A stretch of 64,000 nt of DNA from UMGS1279 sp045540715 (GTDB taxonomy: Bacteria; Bacillota; Clostridia; Oscillospirales; Acutalibacteraceae), in contig JAZQHT010000015.1 in the NCBI GenBank assembly GCA_045540715.1, positions 1-64,000 on the forward strand, given 5' to 3'. The notes under the pieces were generated by a model. It was not told where the DNA came from and did not search any database. It worked only from the letters and a program-made list of their open reading frames with translations. Numbering within the stretch: position 1 is the first letter of the stretch; each line of letters begins with the position of its first letter. Below are positions 22,376-31,301 of the stretch, one piece after another. The position numbers and the translations under genes were made by a program.

Positions 22376-25162
22376 ATGATTTGGCATAGCACGTCACACG
22401 AAGAAGTTTTATCCGAACTTAAAACCGATGCCACAAGAGGTTTATCTAACGGTGAGGCTCTGGATAGAATTAAAATTTATGGCGAAAATAAGTTGCGCGG
22501 CAAAAGAAAGGTAACCTTTATTGAACGCTTTTTTAAACAAATGGGCGACTTTATGGTTATTATTCTATTAATTGCGGCGGCAATTTCTTTGCTTTCCACA
22601 ATTATTGAGCAAAGCAACGATTGGTTTGAACCGTTAATTATCGTTGGTATTGTTTTATTAAACTCTTTTATAGGCGCTTTTCAGGAATCACGCGCTGAAG
22701 CTTCTTTAGAAAACCTTAAAAATATGGTAGCTCCTTCGGCCAAGGTGTATCGTGATGGTGTGCTTCGCGTTATTTCTGCGGCAGAACTAGTGCCGGGCGA
22801 TATAATAACATTAGAAGCAGGCGATTTTATTCCTGCCGACTGCCGAATTATTGAAAGTGCTTCTTTACAAAGCGATGAATCTGCGCTAACAGGTGAAAGC
22901 GTTCCGGTAATAAAACAACAAGACCTTTTAGAAGATATTACCCCTCTTGCTGAAAGATCTAATATGTTATATTCGGGTTGTTCCATTACTTACGGCCGCG
23001 GTGTTGCCGTTGTAACAGATACAGGTATGAAAAGCGAAGTGGGTAAAATTGCAACCCTACTTGATAATGCCGATAGCGGTATGACTCCATTAAAACTAAA
23101 ACTTGCCTCTTTAGGTAAATTACTTGGCATTGGCGTTTTAATTATTTGCGCTATTGTTTTTGTTGTTGGTATTTTTACCACTCCAAGTTCAGATGGTCCG
23201 TTTATTGAAACAATTTTAAAAATGTTTATGACAAGCGTTGCTTTAGCCGTTGCGGCAATCCCTGAAGGATTACCCGCAATTGTTACGGTTGTTTTAGCGC
23301 TTGGCGTTAGCCGTATGGTTAAGCGTAACGCAATTATTCGTAATCTTCCCGCTGTTGAAACCTTGGGTAGTGCAAGCGTTATTTGTTCAGATAAAACCGG
23401 CACCTTAACCCAAAACAAAATGACGGTTAAAAAGATTTACGATGGTAAAGAAATTAAAGATAATAATTTATCTGAAGCAGGCCTAATGCTTCTTCGTTTG
23501 GGCGCACTTTGCGGCGATGGTAAAATCGTTACCGAAATGGGCAAAGAAGTGTCTATTGGCGACCCCACCGAAACAGGCATAGTTGCCGCCGCTATGAGTT
23601 TTTGCAAACAAAACAAAGACGAACTAGAAGCAATTTATCCACGTCTTGCAGAAGTTCCCTTTGATAGCGATAGAAAATTAATGACCACCGTTAATATGAT
23701 TAACGGAAAACCCTTCTGTATTACAAAGGGTGCTCCCGACGTGCTTATGGAAATTTGCACAGGCGGTAATATTGAAGGAGCTAAAAAAGCGGTTGAAGAA
23801 ATGGCAGAAGATGCCCTTCGTTGTTTAGCAGTTGCTATAAAGCCGCTTGATAGCGTACCCTCTAACCCCAACCACGAAACTTTAGAATACGGCTTAACCC
23901 TAGTTGGTATTATAGGCCTTATCGACCCACCCCGTCCCGAAGCTAAAAAAGCGGTTAAACTTTGCCACAAAGCAGGTATTAGAACCGTTATGATTACCGG
24001 CGACCATATTACAACAGCCGCCGCCATTGCACGTCAAATTGGTATTTTGCGTGATGGCGAAAGAGCAGTTTCAGGTGCCGAAATTCAAGCCCTTTCTGAT
24101 GAAGAATTTTCTGAAATCATTGAAGATATCTCGGTTTATGCACGTGTAACCCCCGAAGATAAAATCAGAATAGTTCGTTTATGGCAACAAAAAGGCCATA
24201 TCGTTTCTATGACGGGCGACGGCGTTAACGACGCCCCGGCTTTAAAGGCCGCAGATATTGGTTGCGCTATGGGCATTACCGGTACCGACGTTGCAAAAGG
24301 CGCCGCCGATATGACCTTAACCGATGATAACTTTGCAACCATCGTTTCTGCCGTAAAAGAAGGACGCGGCATTTTCGATAATATTCGTAAAGCAATTCAC
24401 TATTTAATTTCTTGTAACCTTGGCGAAGTTTTAACTGTGTTTGTTGGTATGCTCATTTTCGGCATCCCCATTTTCGAAGCTGTTCAATTACTTTGGATTA
24501 ACCTTGTTTCAGATACGGGCCCGGCATTAGCACTTGGTCTTGAAGACCCCGAATTTGATATTATGGAACGCAAGCCCAGAAAGAAAAACGAAGGCTTATT
24601 CTCGGGCAAGCTTGGTATTGACGTTATTTGGCAAGGTGCTGTTTTTGCAGTAATTACCTTAATTGCTTATGCAATTGGTTTTGGTATTCATAATGGTAAT
24701 CCCCATTACGCTTCCACAATGGCGTTTGCAACACTTTCGCTTTCTCAACTTGTTCACGCATTTAACGTTAGAAGTGAACACTCCCTCTTTAAAGCAGGAA
24801 TATTAAAAAATAAATATATGTTGCTTGCCGGCGGCGTTTCAATTTTAATGTTAATACTCGTTTTATTCACCCCGTTAAGCGGCGTGTTTGGTTTAGTAGC
24901 ATTAAACACAAGCGAGTGGTTAGAAGTAATTTTACTTGCTCTTGTACCTTTCATAATTACCGAAATCGTAAAACTTGTTCGCACTATGCTTAAAGAAAAA
25001 CGCGAAGAAGAAATTTTAGACTTTGATTCCGAAGAAAACGATGCTTCCATTAAAGAAGAAGTTAACGAAATTATGGAAGACATTTCTTCTAACGAAGTAA
25101 TCGAAGAAGTAAAAGAAGAAACAGAACCCGAAGAAACCGAAACCCAAAAAGACCAAGAATAA
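22376..25162 (+). CDS. P-type cation-transporting ATPase (Ca2+-type)
   Basis: A 928-residue ion pump of the P2 group, close to bacterial calcium ATPases. It has the N-terminal cytoplasmic helix domain, two membrane helices after residue 50, the TGES actuator motif, the ion-binding VAAIPEGLPAIV helix, the phosphorylation site ICSDKTGTLTQNKMTV, nucleotide-binding KGAPDVL, MTGDGVNDAPALKAADIG, and the C-terminal six helices with WINLVSDTGPALALG. The last 55 residues are an unusual Glu-rich tail (KREEEILDFDSEEND onward) that is outside the normal pump fold. It has its own promoter, GGAGG site and terminator. Ca2+ export is the likeliest role. Confidence 0.93.
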   Translation: MIWHSTSHEEVLSELKTDATRGLSNGEALDRIKIYGENKLRGKRKVTFIERFFKQMGDFMVIILLIAAAISLLSTIIEQSNDWFEPLIIVGIVLLNSFIGAFQESRAEASLENLKNMVAPSAKVYRDGVLRVISAAELVPGDIITLEAGDFIPADCRIIESASLQSDESALTGESVPVIKQQDLLEDITPLAERSNMLYSGCSITYGRGVAVVTDTGMKSEVGKIATLLDNADSGMTPLKLKLASLGKLLGIGVLIICAIVFVVGIFTTPSSDGPFIETILKMFMTSVALAVAAIPEGLPAIVTVVLALGVSRMVKRNAIIRNLPAVETLGSASVICSDKTGTLTQNKMTVKKIYDGKEIKDNNLSEAGLMLLRLGALCGDGKIVTEMGKEVSIGDPTETGIVAAAMSFCKQNKDELEAIYPRLAEVPFDSDRKLMTTVNMINGKPFCITKGAPDVLMEICTGGNIEGAKKAVEEMAEDALRCLAVAIKPLDSVPSNPNHETLEYGLTLVGIIGLIDPPRPEAKKAVKLCHKAGIRTVMITGDHITTAAAIARQIGILRDGERAVSGAEIQALSDEEFSEIIEDISVYARVTPEDKIRIVRLWQQKGHIVSMTGDGVNDAPALKAADIGCAMGITGTDVAKGAADMTLTDDNFATIVSAVKEGRGIFDNIRKAIHYLISCNLGEVLTVFVGMLIFGIPIFEAVQLLWINLVSDTGPALALGLEDPEFDIMERKPRKKNEGLFSGKLGIDVIWQGAVFAVITLIAYAIGFGIHNGNPHYASTMAFATLSLSQLVHAFNVRSEHSLFKAGILKNKYMLLAGGVSILMLILVLFTPLSGVFGLVALNTSEWLEVILLALVPFIITEIVKLVRTMLKEKREEEILDFDSEENDASIKEEVNEIMEDISSNEVIEEVKEETEPEETETQKDQE

Positions 25163-25165
25163 TTT

Positions 25166-25193
25166 AAAGCACCTACAGTTTTGTAGGTGCTTT
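25166..25193 (+). terminator. Terminator after the P-type ATPase gene
   Basis: A 12-bp perfect stem (AAAGCACCTACA / TGTAGGTGCTTT, 4-nt loop) followed by TT. Confidence 0.9.
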
Positions 25194-25201
25194 TTATTTT
25201 A

Positions 25202-25230
25202 TTGAACAATTTAAAACAATGTGGTATAAT
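25202..25230 (+). promoter_or_regulatory. Promoter upstream of small membrane protein gene
   Basis: TTGAAC (25202-25207) and a perfect TATAAT (25225-25230) with a 17-bp spacer, 82 bp before the start at 25312. Confidence 0.65.
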
Positions 25231-25311
25231 TTTTAAAAATAAAAGCACCTAAAGATAAAAAATATTGGGCAAAGTTTATTTGAAAGTTAATGATAAAAGC
25301 AGGAGAAATGC

Positions 25312-25638
25312 ATGAATAAAATTAAAAATATTTTTTCAATAACAATGCATTATATATTGTTCATTATTCATTTTTTCTATATTGAATTGTGTGTCTATGG
25401 TTGCATTTTCAAAGGTGCCAATATTTTAGCAGCAATTTTATTGGCAATTTTGCCCCTTACTTGTGCAATTCTTAATTTTATAATTGGTTTTAAAAAAATA
25501 ACGGGTCACACCGTTCATAGTTTGCTTTCTGCTATAAATTATTTGTTATCTGCAATTATAACTATCCCGGTATTGTATGCTGAAGTTGTAATAATAGTAT
25601 TCCTTCTTGGACTAATGACGCCCCTTGCGGGAAGATAA
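25312..25638 (+). CDS. Small membrane protein, unknown function
   Basis: A 108-residue hydrophobic protein with three or four membrane segments (TMHYILFIIHFFYIELCV, ILAAILLAILPLTCAILNF, and a C-terminal VVIIVFLLGLM stretch). AGGAGAA precedes the ATG. No family is recognised. The next gene begins 53 bp later in the same direction; both may form a small accessory unit between two terminators. Confidence 0.65.
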   Translation: MNKIKNIFSITMHYILFIIHFFYIELCVYGCIFKGANILAAILLAILPLTCAILNFIIGFKKITGHTVHSLLSAINYLLSAIITIPVLYAEVVIIVFLLGLMTPLAGR

Positions 25639-25690
25639 AAAAGTTGCATAATAAAAAGGTATTAATTACGTTTAATACGGGGTGAACAAT

Positions 25691-26353
25691 ATGTTAAATT
25701 CATTTTTCGATCTTTTTACTGAAAAAAGTTTTCAAAATGAACAAGAAGATTTATTTATTAAAAAAGTCCTTGAAACATATGGCATACAGATTAGAGAAAC
25801 GTGTTTTTCTGCAGGTAAAATACAAGATGTTTTAAGTATATGGATTGATTTTGATAAGTCAAATCCTATAGACGAAAGTGCCAAACGTTTTAAAAAAATA
25901 AACAGTCTGTATCCGCCTAAAGATTATGCTTTATCTACTAAAAAAGATAAATTTTCAAAAAACATTTTTAGTTTGTACAGCGAATGTTTTAATATGGAAT
26001 GGCAAGAAAGAAAAGAAGGTATTCTCTATATTTATGACTGGTTTAATGAGGTTAGAAACCATGCAATAGGTCATTCTATAGTTGAAATTAGGCAAGCTTT
26101 TTTTAGACAATTTGGCATTAAAGAGAGTCGAATCTTAGTTTTTAATACTGAGGCAATAACCGTCGTTGCTGATAGAGCGCAATATGAGAACCTGTTGCAA
26201 GAAAAGGAACAAATGAATTTTATTTGTTATAATTTCATTAAAAAACACGACCCGTTAAATCTTTTAAAAGCTGAAGATATACGTGTAAACGTTTGTTTAA
26301 AAGATGATATAGATCCTTGTGTTTTAAACAGTTACCAAATGAGAGGCATATAA
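25691..26353 (+). CDS. Hypothetical protein
   Basis: A 220-residue soluble protein I do not recognise. It is rich in charged residues and aromatics, with predicted helices (NEQEDLFIKKVLETYG, IYDWFNEVRNHAIGH). The start at 25691 is chosen because GGGGTG stands six bases upstream; an in-frame GTG at 25682 overlaps that site. It uses GAT before GTT at one Asp-Val junction, unlike the core genes nearby, which is a mild hint that it was acquired. A terminator lies 44 bp downstream. Confidence 0.65.
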   Translation: MLNSFFDLFTEKSFQNEQEDLFIKKVLETYGIQIRETCFSAGKIQDVLSIWIDFDKSNPIDESAKRFKKINSLYPPKDYALSTKKDKFSKNIFSLYSECFNMEWQERKEGILYIYDWFNEVRNHAIGHSIVEIRQAFFRQFGIKESRILVFNTEAITVVADRAQYENLLQEKEQMNFICYNFIKKHDPLNLLKAEDIRVNVCLKDDIDPCVLNSYQMRGI

Positions 26354-26396
26354 TAGACCGTTAGAGAATTTAATTACGTATGGTAGGGTTTACAAT

Positions 26397-26424
26397 AAAA
26401 GACCGAGAATTTTCTCGGCCTTTT
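26397..26424. terminator. Bidirectional terminator
   Basis: Inverted repeat with 13-bp arms AAAAGACCGAGAA / TTCTCGGCCTTTT (one mismatch) between convergent genes; near-copy of the hairpin at 4262-4289. Confidence 0.88.
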
Positions 26425-26430
26425 TGTTTT

Positions 26431-26652
26431 TTATCTTTTGTTTTCGTCTAATTCTTCTAAAATTTCTTCGGGGACTGGTTTGTCTTTAATTTCTATTGCT
26501 TCTAGCCCCACAACGTCGTTAATATTTAAAAACTGATCACTTGATATATTACTTCCAATGGGCATGGCGCCTGTGGTTTCGGTGCGGCTAAAAGAGTGGT
26601 CAAAATCTAATTCGTCAATATAATAATTTTCTTTATTTCTTTGCTTATCCAT
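26431..26652 (-). CDS. Small acidic hypothetical protein
   Basis: A 73-residue very acidic, probably unstructured protein (ELDFDHSFSRTETTG in the middle, EILEELDENKR at the end). AAAGGA precedes the ATG. It ends at a bidirectional terminator shared with the convergent unknown gene. No family is recognised. Its separation from pgk by a 209-bp AT-rich gap suggests its own promoter. Confidence 0.6.
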   Translation of the reverse strand: MDKQRNKENYYIDELDFDHSFSRTETTGAMPIGSNISSDQFLNINDVVGLEAIEIKDKPVPEEILEELDENKR

Positions 26653-26743
26653 AATAAAAAATCCTTTCTTTTTTATTATTTTTTGCGTTATTTTTCAAAA
26701 TATGCCGTAGTATTACAAATTACACAAAAAAATATTTAAAATT

Positions 26744-26759
26744 CACAAAATTTTTTGTG
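26744..26759. promoter_or_regulatory. Palindrome upstream of pgk promoter
   Basis: Arms CACAAAA / TTTTGTG with a 2-bp centre, nine bases upstream of the -35 element of pgk. A candidate operator; it resembles but does not match the Rex consensus well. Confidence 0.35.
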
Positions 26760-26768
26760 TTATTATTA

Positions 26769-26797
26769 TTGAAATTTTTATATATCTTTGTTAAAAT
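26769..26797 (+). promoter_or_regulatory. Promoter of the pgk operon
   Basis: TTGAAA (26769-26774) and TAAAAT (26792-26797) with a 17-bp spacer, about 65 bp before the start codon. Confidence 0.7.
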
Positions 26798-26861
26798 AAT
26801 ATCATAGGAAATATGGCCTAAATTTTACAAATAAACTTTATTTAAAAAAGGAGTTAAAAAT

Positions 26862-28049
26862 ATGGCACTTAACAAAAAATCTATTACCGACGTTGAAGTA
26901 AAAGGCAAACGCGTTTTAGTTCGTTGCGATTTTAACGTTCCACTTGATAATGGCGTTATTACTAACGACAAACGTATCGTTGCATCTTTACCCACCATTA
27001 AATATTTATTAGATGGCGGCGCAAAGGTTATTCTATGCTCTCACTTAGGCAGACCCAAGGGCGAATTTGTTCCTGAATTTTCTTTAAAACCTGTTGCAGT
27101 TCGTTTAGCAGAACTACTTGGTGTTAAAGTTTCTATGGCAGAAGACGTTGTTGGCGAATCTGCTCAAAAATTAGCAGCTGAAGTTAAAGAAGGCGAAATT
27201 GTTTTACTTGAAAACGTTCGTTACGAAAAAGGCGAAACTAAAAATGATCCCGAACTTTCTAAAAAGTTTGCTGATTTAGCTGATTTATTTGTTAACGATG
27301 CTTTCGGTTCTGCTCATAGAGCCCACTCTTCCACCACAGGTGTTGCAGATTATATTCCTGCAGTTGGCGGTTTTCTAATTAATAAAGAAATCGAATTTAT
27401 CGGCGGCGCATTAGAAGCTCCAAAGCGTCCTTTAGTTGCAATTCTTGGCGGCGCAAAAGTTAAAGATAAAATTGGTGTTATTACAAACCTATTAAATAAA
27501 GTTGATACACTTATTATTGGCGGCGGTATGGCATATACCTTTATGAAGGCATTAGGTCATAGCATTGGTACCAGCTTACTTGATGAAGAAAACATTGAGT
27601 TTGCAGGCGAAATGATGAAAGAAGCCGAAAAGAAGGGTGTTAAATTATTAATCCCTGTTGATAACAAAATTGGTAAAGAATACGACAAAAATACCGAGTG
27701 GCAAATTTGCCCCTCTGACGAAATTCCTGATGGTTGGATGGGTCTTGACATTGGTCCTAAAACAGAAGAATTATTCTCTAACGCAGTTAAAGGGGCTGGA
27801 ACAGTAATTTGGAACGGTCCTATGGGCGTAAGCGAATGGGAAAACTTTGCTAGTGGTACAATTGCCGTTGCAACTGCAGTTGCAAATAGCGGTGCTGTAT
27901 CAATTATCGGCGGTGGCGACTCTGTTGCAGCAGTTACAAAACTAGGCTTTGCAGATAAAATGAGCCACATTTCAACCGGTGGCGGTGCTTCTTTAGAATT
28001 CTTAGAAGGTAAAGAGCTTCCCGGTATTGCAGCATTAAACAATAAATAA
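26862..28049 (+). CDS. pgk: Phosphoglycerate kinase
   Basis: A 395-residue glycolytic enzyme transferring phosphate from 1,3-bisphosphoglycerate to ADP in the cytoplasm. The signature VLVRCDFNVPL is at the start, with SHLGRPKG, NDAFGSAHRAHSST, GGAKVKDKIGVI, and the C-terminal nucleotide site IIGGGDSVAAV and STGGGASLEFLEG. Length is normal. AAGGAG precedes the ATG. It heads a gene set with tpiA and gpmI; gap and eno are not adjacent. A stem-loop separates it from tpiA. Confidence 0.97.
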   Translation: MALNKKSITDVEVKGKRVLVRCDFNVPLDNGVITNDKRIVASLPTIKYLLDGGAKVILCSHLGRPKGEFVPEFSLKPVAVRLAELLGVKVSMAEDVVGESAQKLAAEVKEGEIVLLENVRYEKGETKNDPELSKKFADLADLFVNDAFGSAHRAHSSTTGVADYIPAVGGFLINKEIEFIGGALEAPKRPLVAILGGAKVKDKIGVITNLLNKVDTLIIGGGMAYTFMKALGHSIGTSLLDEENIEFAGEMMKEAEKKGVKLLIPVDNKIGKEYDKNTEWQICPSDEIPDGWMGLDIGPKTEELFSNAVKGAGTVIWNGPMGVSEWENFASGTIAVATAVANSGAVSIIGGGDSVAAVTKLGFADKMSHISTGGGASLEFLEGKELPGIAALNNK

Positions 28050-28055
28050 TAAACC

Positions 28056-28085
28056 TTTCGGCGAGTTTTTGTTTACTCGCCGAAA
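28056..28085 (+). other. Intergenic stem-loop between pgk and tpiA
   Basis: A perfect 11-bp stem (TTTCGGCGAGT / ACTCGCCGAAA) with an 8-nt loop, not followed by a T tract. It may be a weak terminator or an mRNA processing and stability element. Confidence 0.7.
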
Positions 28086-28115
28086 TTTGCATATAATAAT
28101 TAGGAGAGAAAAATT

Positions 28116-28883
28116 ATGAATAAACAAACAAGAAAAGCAGTTATCGCAGGTAACTGGAAAATGAACAAAACCCCAGCAGAAACAACCGCATTAATTAACG
28201 AAATGAAACCACTTGTAAAAGACGCAGATTGCGACGTTGTTTTATGCGTTCCATTTATTGACGTTGCAGCAGCAGTAGAAGCTGCAAAAGGCTCTAACAT
28301 TAAAATTGGCGCAGAAAACGTTCACTTTAAATCTTCCGGCGCATATACCGGCGAAATTTCTGCTGAAATGCTTGTAGCTGCAGGCGTTGAATACGTTGTA
28401 ATTGGCCATAGCGAAAGAAGACAATACTTTGGCGAAACCGACCAAACCGTTAACCTACGTACCCTTGCTGCATTAAATGCAGGACTAAAAGCAATCGTTT
28501 GCGTTGGCGAAACTTTAGAACAAAGAGAATTAGGTTATACAGAAACCTTACTTAAATACCAAACAAAAATGGCATTAACAAACGTAACAGAAGAACAACT
28601 TAAAAACGTTATTATTGCTTACGAACCCGTTTGGGCAATTGGCACAGGCGTTACAGCAACAGCCGACCAAGCAGATGAAGGCAATGGCTTTGTTCGTTCT
28701 GCAATTGCTGAAGCTTACGGTAAAGAGGTTGCAGAAACCGTTACAATTCAATACGGCGGTTCTATGAACGCTAAAAACGCTGACGAACTAGTTGCAAAAT
28801 ACAACGTTGACGGCGGACTTATTGGCGGCGCTTCATTAAAAGCAGAAGACTTTTCAATTATCGTTAAAGCCGCAAGCAAATAA
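28116..28883 (+). CDS. tpiA: Triosephosphate isomerase
   Basis: A 255-residue enzyme interconverting dihydroxyacetone phosphate and glyceraldehyde 3-phosphate. Visible residues are NWKMNK (Asn, Lys of the active site), GHSERRQYFGE with the catalytic His, AYEPVWAIGTGVTAT with the catalytic Glu and loop 6, IQYGGSMNAKNA, and the phosphate-binding GGLIGGASL. AGGAGAG stands before the ATG. It follows pgk after a stem-loop and precedes gpmI by 27 bp. Confidence 0.97.
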   Translation: MNKQTRKAVIAGNWKMNKTPAETTALINEMKPLVKDADCDVVLCVPFIDVAAAVEAAKGSNIKIGAENVHFKSSGAYTGEISAEMLVAAGVEYVVIGHSERRQYFGETDQTVNLRTLAALNAGLKAIVCVGETLEQRELGYTETLLKYQTKMALTNVTEEQLKNVIIAYEPVWAIGTGVTATADQADEGNGFVRSAIAEAYGKEVAETVTIQYGGSMNAKNADELVAKYNVDGGLIGGASLKAEDFSIIVKAASK

Positions 28884-28910
28884 TTAGCACTTAAAGAAGG
28901 TATTTTTATA

Positions 28911-30425
28911 ATGAAAAAACCCGTTGTTTTATGTATTATGGACGGCTTTGGCATAAGAGAAGAAGAAAAAGGTAATGCCATTAAAGCCGCAAACACCCCT
29001 AACCTTACAAGACTTTTTGAAAATAACCCCTTTACAACCATTGGGGCTTCCGGTTTAGACGTTGGTCTTCCTAATGGCCAAATGGGTAACAGCGAAGTTG
29101 GCCACACAAACATTGGGGCTGGTCGCGTTGTTTATCAAATGCTTGTAAAAATTTCAAAATCTATTACCGATGGCGACTTTTTTGATATTAAAGCACTACA
29201 GGGCGCAGTAGAAAACTGCAAGAAAAACGATAGCGCTTTACACCTAATCGGTCTATTATCTGACGGTGGTGTTCATAGCCATATTGAACATCTTTACGGC
29301 CTTTTAGAACTTGCAAAGAAAAACGGTTTAACTAAAGTTTACGTTCACGCTTTACTTGACGGACGCGACGTTTCAACAACCTCGGGCGTTGGATTTGTAA
29401 AAGATTTACAAAATAAAATGGCTGAAATTGGCGTTGGTAAAATTGCAACACTTGCAGGCCGTTACTATGCTATGGACCGCGACTTTGCTTGGGACCGCGT
29501 AGAAAAGGCATATGCTGCTTTCGTTTATGGTGAAGGCTTACAAAACTCTGACCCCGTTAACGCTTTAGAAGAAAGCTATAAGATTGACGTTACCGATGAA
29601 TTTATCGTTCCAACAGTTGTTGATAAAGACGGTATGATTAAAGAAAACGACAGTATTATTTCTTTTAACTTCCGTCCCGATAGAGCAAGACAGTTTACAA
29701 GAACCTTTGTTGACCCTGATTTTGACGGTTTTACACGCAAAAACGGTTTCTTTAAAAACTATTACGTTTGTATGACTCAATACGATGAAACAATGCCAAA
29801 CGTTAGCGTTGCTTTCCCACCCGAAGAACTAAAAATGACAATGGGTGAATATTTGGCAAGTCAAAACAAAACGCAACTTCGTATTGCAGAAACACAAAAA
29901 TATGCACACGTAACCTTCTTCTTTAACGGCGGTGAAGAAAAAACCTTTGTTGGCGAAGACAGAATTTTAATTAAATCACCTGACGTTGCAACCTTTGATC
30001 TTATGCCCGAAATGAGTGCATACCCCGTTAAAGATGCAGTTGTTAAAGAAATTTTAGCAGGCAAATACGATGCAATTATTTTAAACTTTGCAAACTGCGA
30101 TATGGTAGGCCACACAGGTATTTTTGATGCCGCAGTAAAAGCGGTTGAAGCCGTAGATACTTGCGTTGGCGAAGTAATAGATGCAACACTTAAAATGGGC
30201 GGCAAAGCAATTATTACTGCCGACCACGGTAACGCTGACTTTATGTTTGATGATAAGGGCGAACCCTTTACTCCACACACAACAAACCCCGTTCCTTTCT
30301 GTGTTGTAGGACATAATTGTACACTTAAAGAAGGCGGCCGTCTTGCAGATATTGCTCCAACAATGTTAGAACTTATGAATTTAGAAAAACCCGCCGAAAT
30401 GAACGGCGAATCTTTAATAAAATAA
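28911..30425 (+). CDS. gpmI: 2,3-bisphosphoglycerate-independent phosphoglycerate mutase
   Basis: A 504-residue alkaline-phosphatase-type enzyme that isomerises 3- and 2-phosphoglycerate without cofactor, using two Mn2+ ions. Motifs: CIMDGFGIREE (metal Asp), NGQMGNSEVGHTNIGAGR with the nucleophile Ser, LLSDGGVHSH, HALLDGRDVSTTSG, NFRPDRARQFTR, and NFANCDMVGHTG and ITADHGNADFMF with metal ligands. Length is typical. AAGGTATTTTTATA precedes the ATG with a rather weak AAGG site. It continues the pgk-tpiA set. Confidence 0.97.
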   Translation: MKKPVVLCIMDGFGIREEEKGNAIKAANTPNLTRLFENNPFTTIGASGLDVGLPNGQMGNSEVGHTNIGAGRVVYQMLVKISKSITDGDFFDIKALQGAVENCKKNDSALHLIGLLSDGGVHSHIEHLYGLLELAKKNGLTKVYVHALLDGRDVSTTSGVGFVKDLQNKMAEIGVGKIATLAGRYYAMDRDFAWDRVEKAYAAFVYGEGLQNSDPVNALEESYKIDVTDEFIVPTVVDKDGMIKENDSIISFNFRPDRARQFTRTFVDPDFDGFTRKNGFFKNYYVCMTQYDETMPNVSVAFPPEELKMTMGEYLASQNKTQLRIAETQKYAHVTFFFNGGEEKTFVGEDRILIKSPDVATFDLMPEMSAYPVKDAVVKEILAGKYDAIILNFANCDMVGHTGIFDAAVKAVEAVDTCVGEVIDATLKMGGKAIITADHGNADFMFDDKGEPFTPHTTNPVPFCVVGHNCTLKEGGRLADIAPTMLELMNLEKPAEMNGESLIK

Positions 30426-30439
30426 GAGAGGTAGCAAAA

Positions 30440-30637
30440 ATGACAGTTACAAAACAAACCATTATTGGCGACGTACTTGATTTTGACAGAACCACAGCTG
30501 AATACTTTTTTGAAATTGGTATGCACTGTTTAGGTTGCCCCGCTTCTCGTGGCGAAACTATTGAAGAAGCTTGTGCAGTTCACGGCACCGATGCTGATGC
30601 ATTAGTTGAAAAACTAAATAAGCACATCAATGGATAA
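30440..30637 (+). CDS. DUF1858 domain protein
   Basis: A 65-residue protein of the DUF1858 family: KQTIIGDVLDFDRTTAEYFFEIG with two halves on either side of the core, then HCLGCPASRGETIEEAC, holding a Cys-x-x-Cys pair. Family members may bind a metal or cofactor or act in redox regulation, but the function is not known. GAGAGG precedes the ATG. Its 3' end overlaps the trmK start by 8 bp. Confidence 0.88.
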   Translation: MTVTKQTIIGDVLDFDRTTAEYFFEIGMHCLGCPASRGETIEEACAVHGTDADALVEKLNKHING

Positions 30638-31301
30638 TAGACTTTTATTTGTTGCAAATATGATAAAGGGTGAAGATACGGTTGCTGATATTGGCACCGA
30701 CCACGCCCTTTTACCCATTTATTTGATAGAAAATAATAGGGCAAAAAAGGTAATTGCAGCCGATATAAAAGCCGCTCCGCTTGGTGTTGGGCAAAAAAAC
30801 GTTATTAAAGCGGGCGCAGCTGAAAAAATTGAGCTGCGCCTTTCTTGTGGTTTTAGTGCATTTAAAGAAAATGAGTTTTCTTTAGGTGTTATTGCAGGCA
30901 TGGGCGGCGAAACCATTGCCGAAATTATTGATAATGCACCTTTTTACCTTGATATGCCCTTAATTTTGCAACCGATGACCTGTTCTGACAGGCTTATTGA
31001 TTATTTAAATCAAAACGGTTTTGGAATAATAGAACACCACGCGGTTTTTAGTGAAGGCCGAATTTATCATATTTTAAAGGTTATTAAAAATGGTGAAAGA
31101 AATGATAGTCCCATTTTTAATATTGTTGGTAAACTTGATAAAACCGATGAAACCGCACGTAAACTTTTAGATAGAAAACTTAAAAGCCTTATAAAAATGG
31201 CAAACTCCATAAAAAACGTAGAGCGCAAAGAAAAAGAATATATTATTGCAACAGAAAAAATTAAACACCTTAAGGAATTTTTAGGTTATGCCGATAGATA
31301 A
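30630..31301 (+). CDS. trmK: tRNA (adenine(22)-N(1))-methyltransferase
   Basis: A 223-residue SAM-dependent methyltransferase that modifies A22 of certain tRNAs. It shows the SAM-binding start VADIGTDHALLPIYLIENN (split here: VADIGTDHALLP), AADIKAAPLGVGQKN, the catalytic-loop region GMGGETIAEII, and LILQPMTC, characteristic of the TrmK/COG2384 family. The C-terminal part is a coiled-coil (KLKSLIKMANSIKNVERKEKEY region), as in relatives. It overlaps DUF1858 and, at its 3' end, the NFACT gene by 14 bp. Confidence 0.93.
   Translation: MDNRLLFVANMIKGEDTVADIGTDHALLPIYLIENNRAKKVIAADIKAAPLGVGQKNVIKAGAAEKIELRLSCGFSAFKENEFSLGVIAGMGGETIAEIIDNAPFYLDMPLILQPMTCSDRLIDYLNQNGFGIIEHHAVFSEGRIYHILKVIKNGERNDSPIFNIVGKLDKTDETARKLLDRKLKSLIKMANSIKNVERKEKEYIIATEKIKHLKEFLGYADR

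Noticed and set aside
26736..26768. Possible Rex (NADH-sensing) site upstream of pgk
   Set aside because: The palindrome CACAAAA/TTTTGTG differs from the Rex consensus at the centre and outer bases; kept only as an unnamed palindrome.
29861..30526. Minus-strand 221-codon frame opposite gpmI
   Set aside because: Antisense shadow of a certain gene; no ribosome binding site and composition typical of reversed coding sequence.
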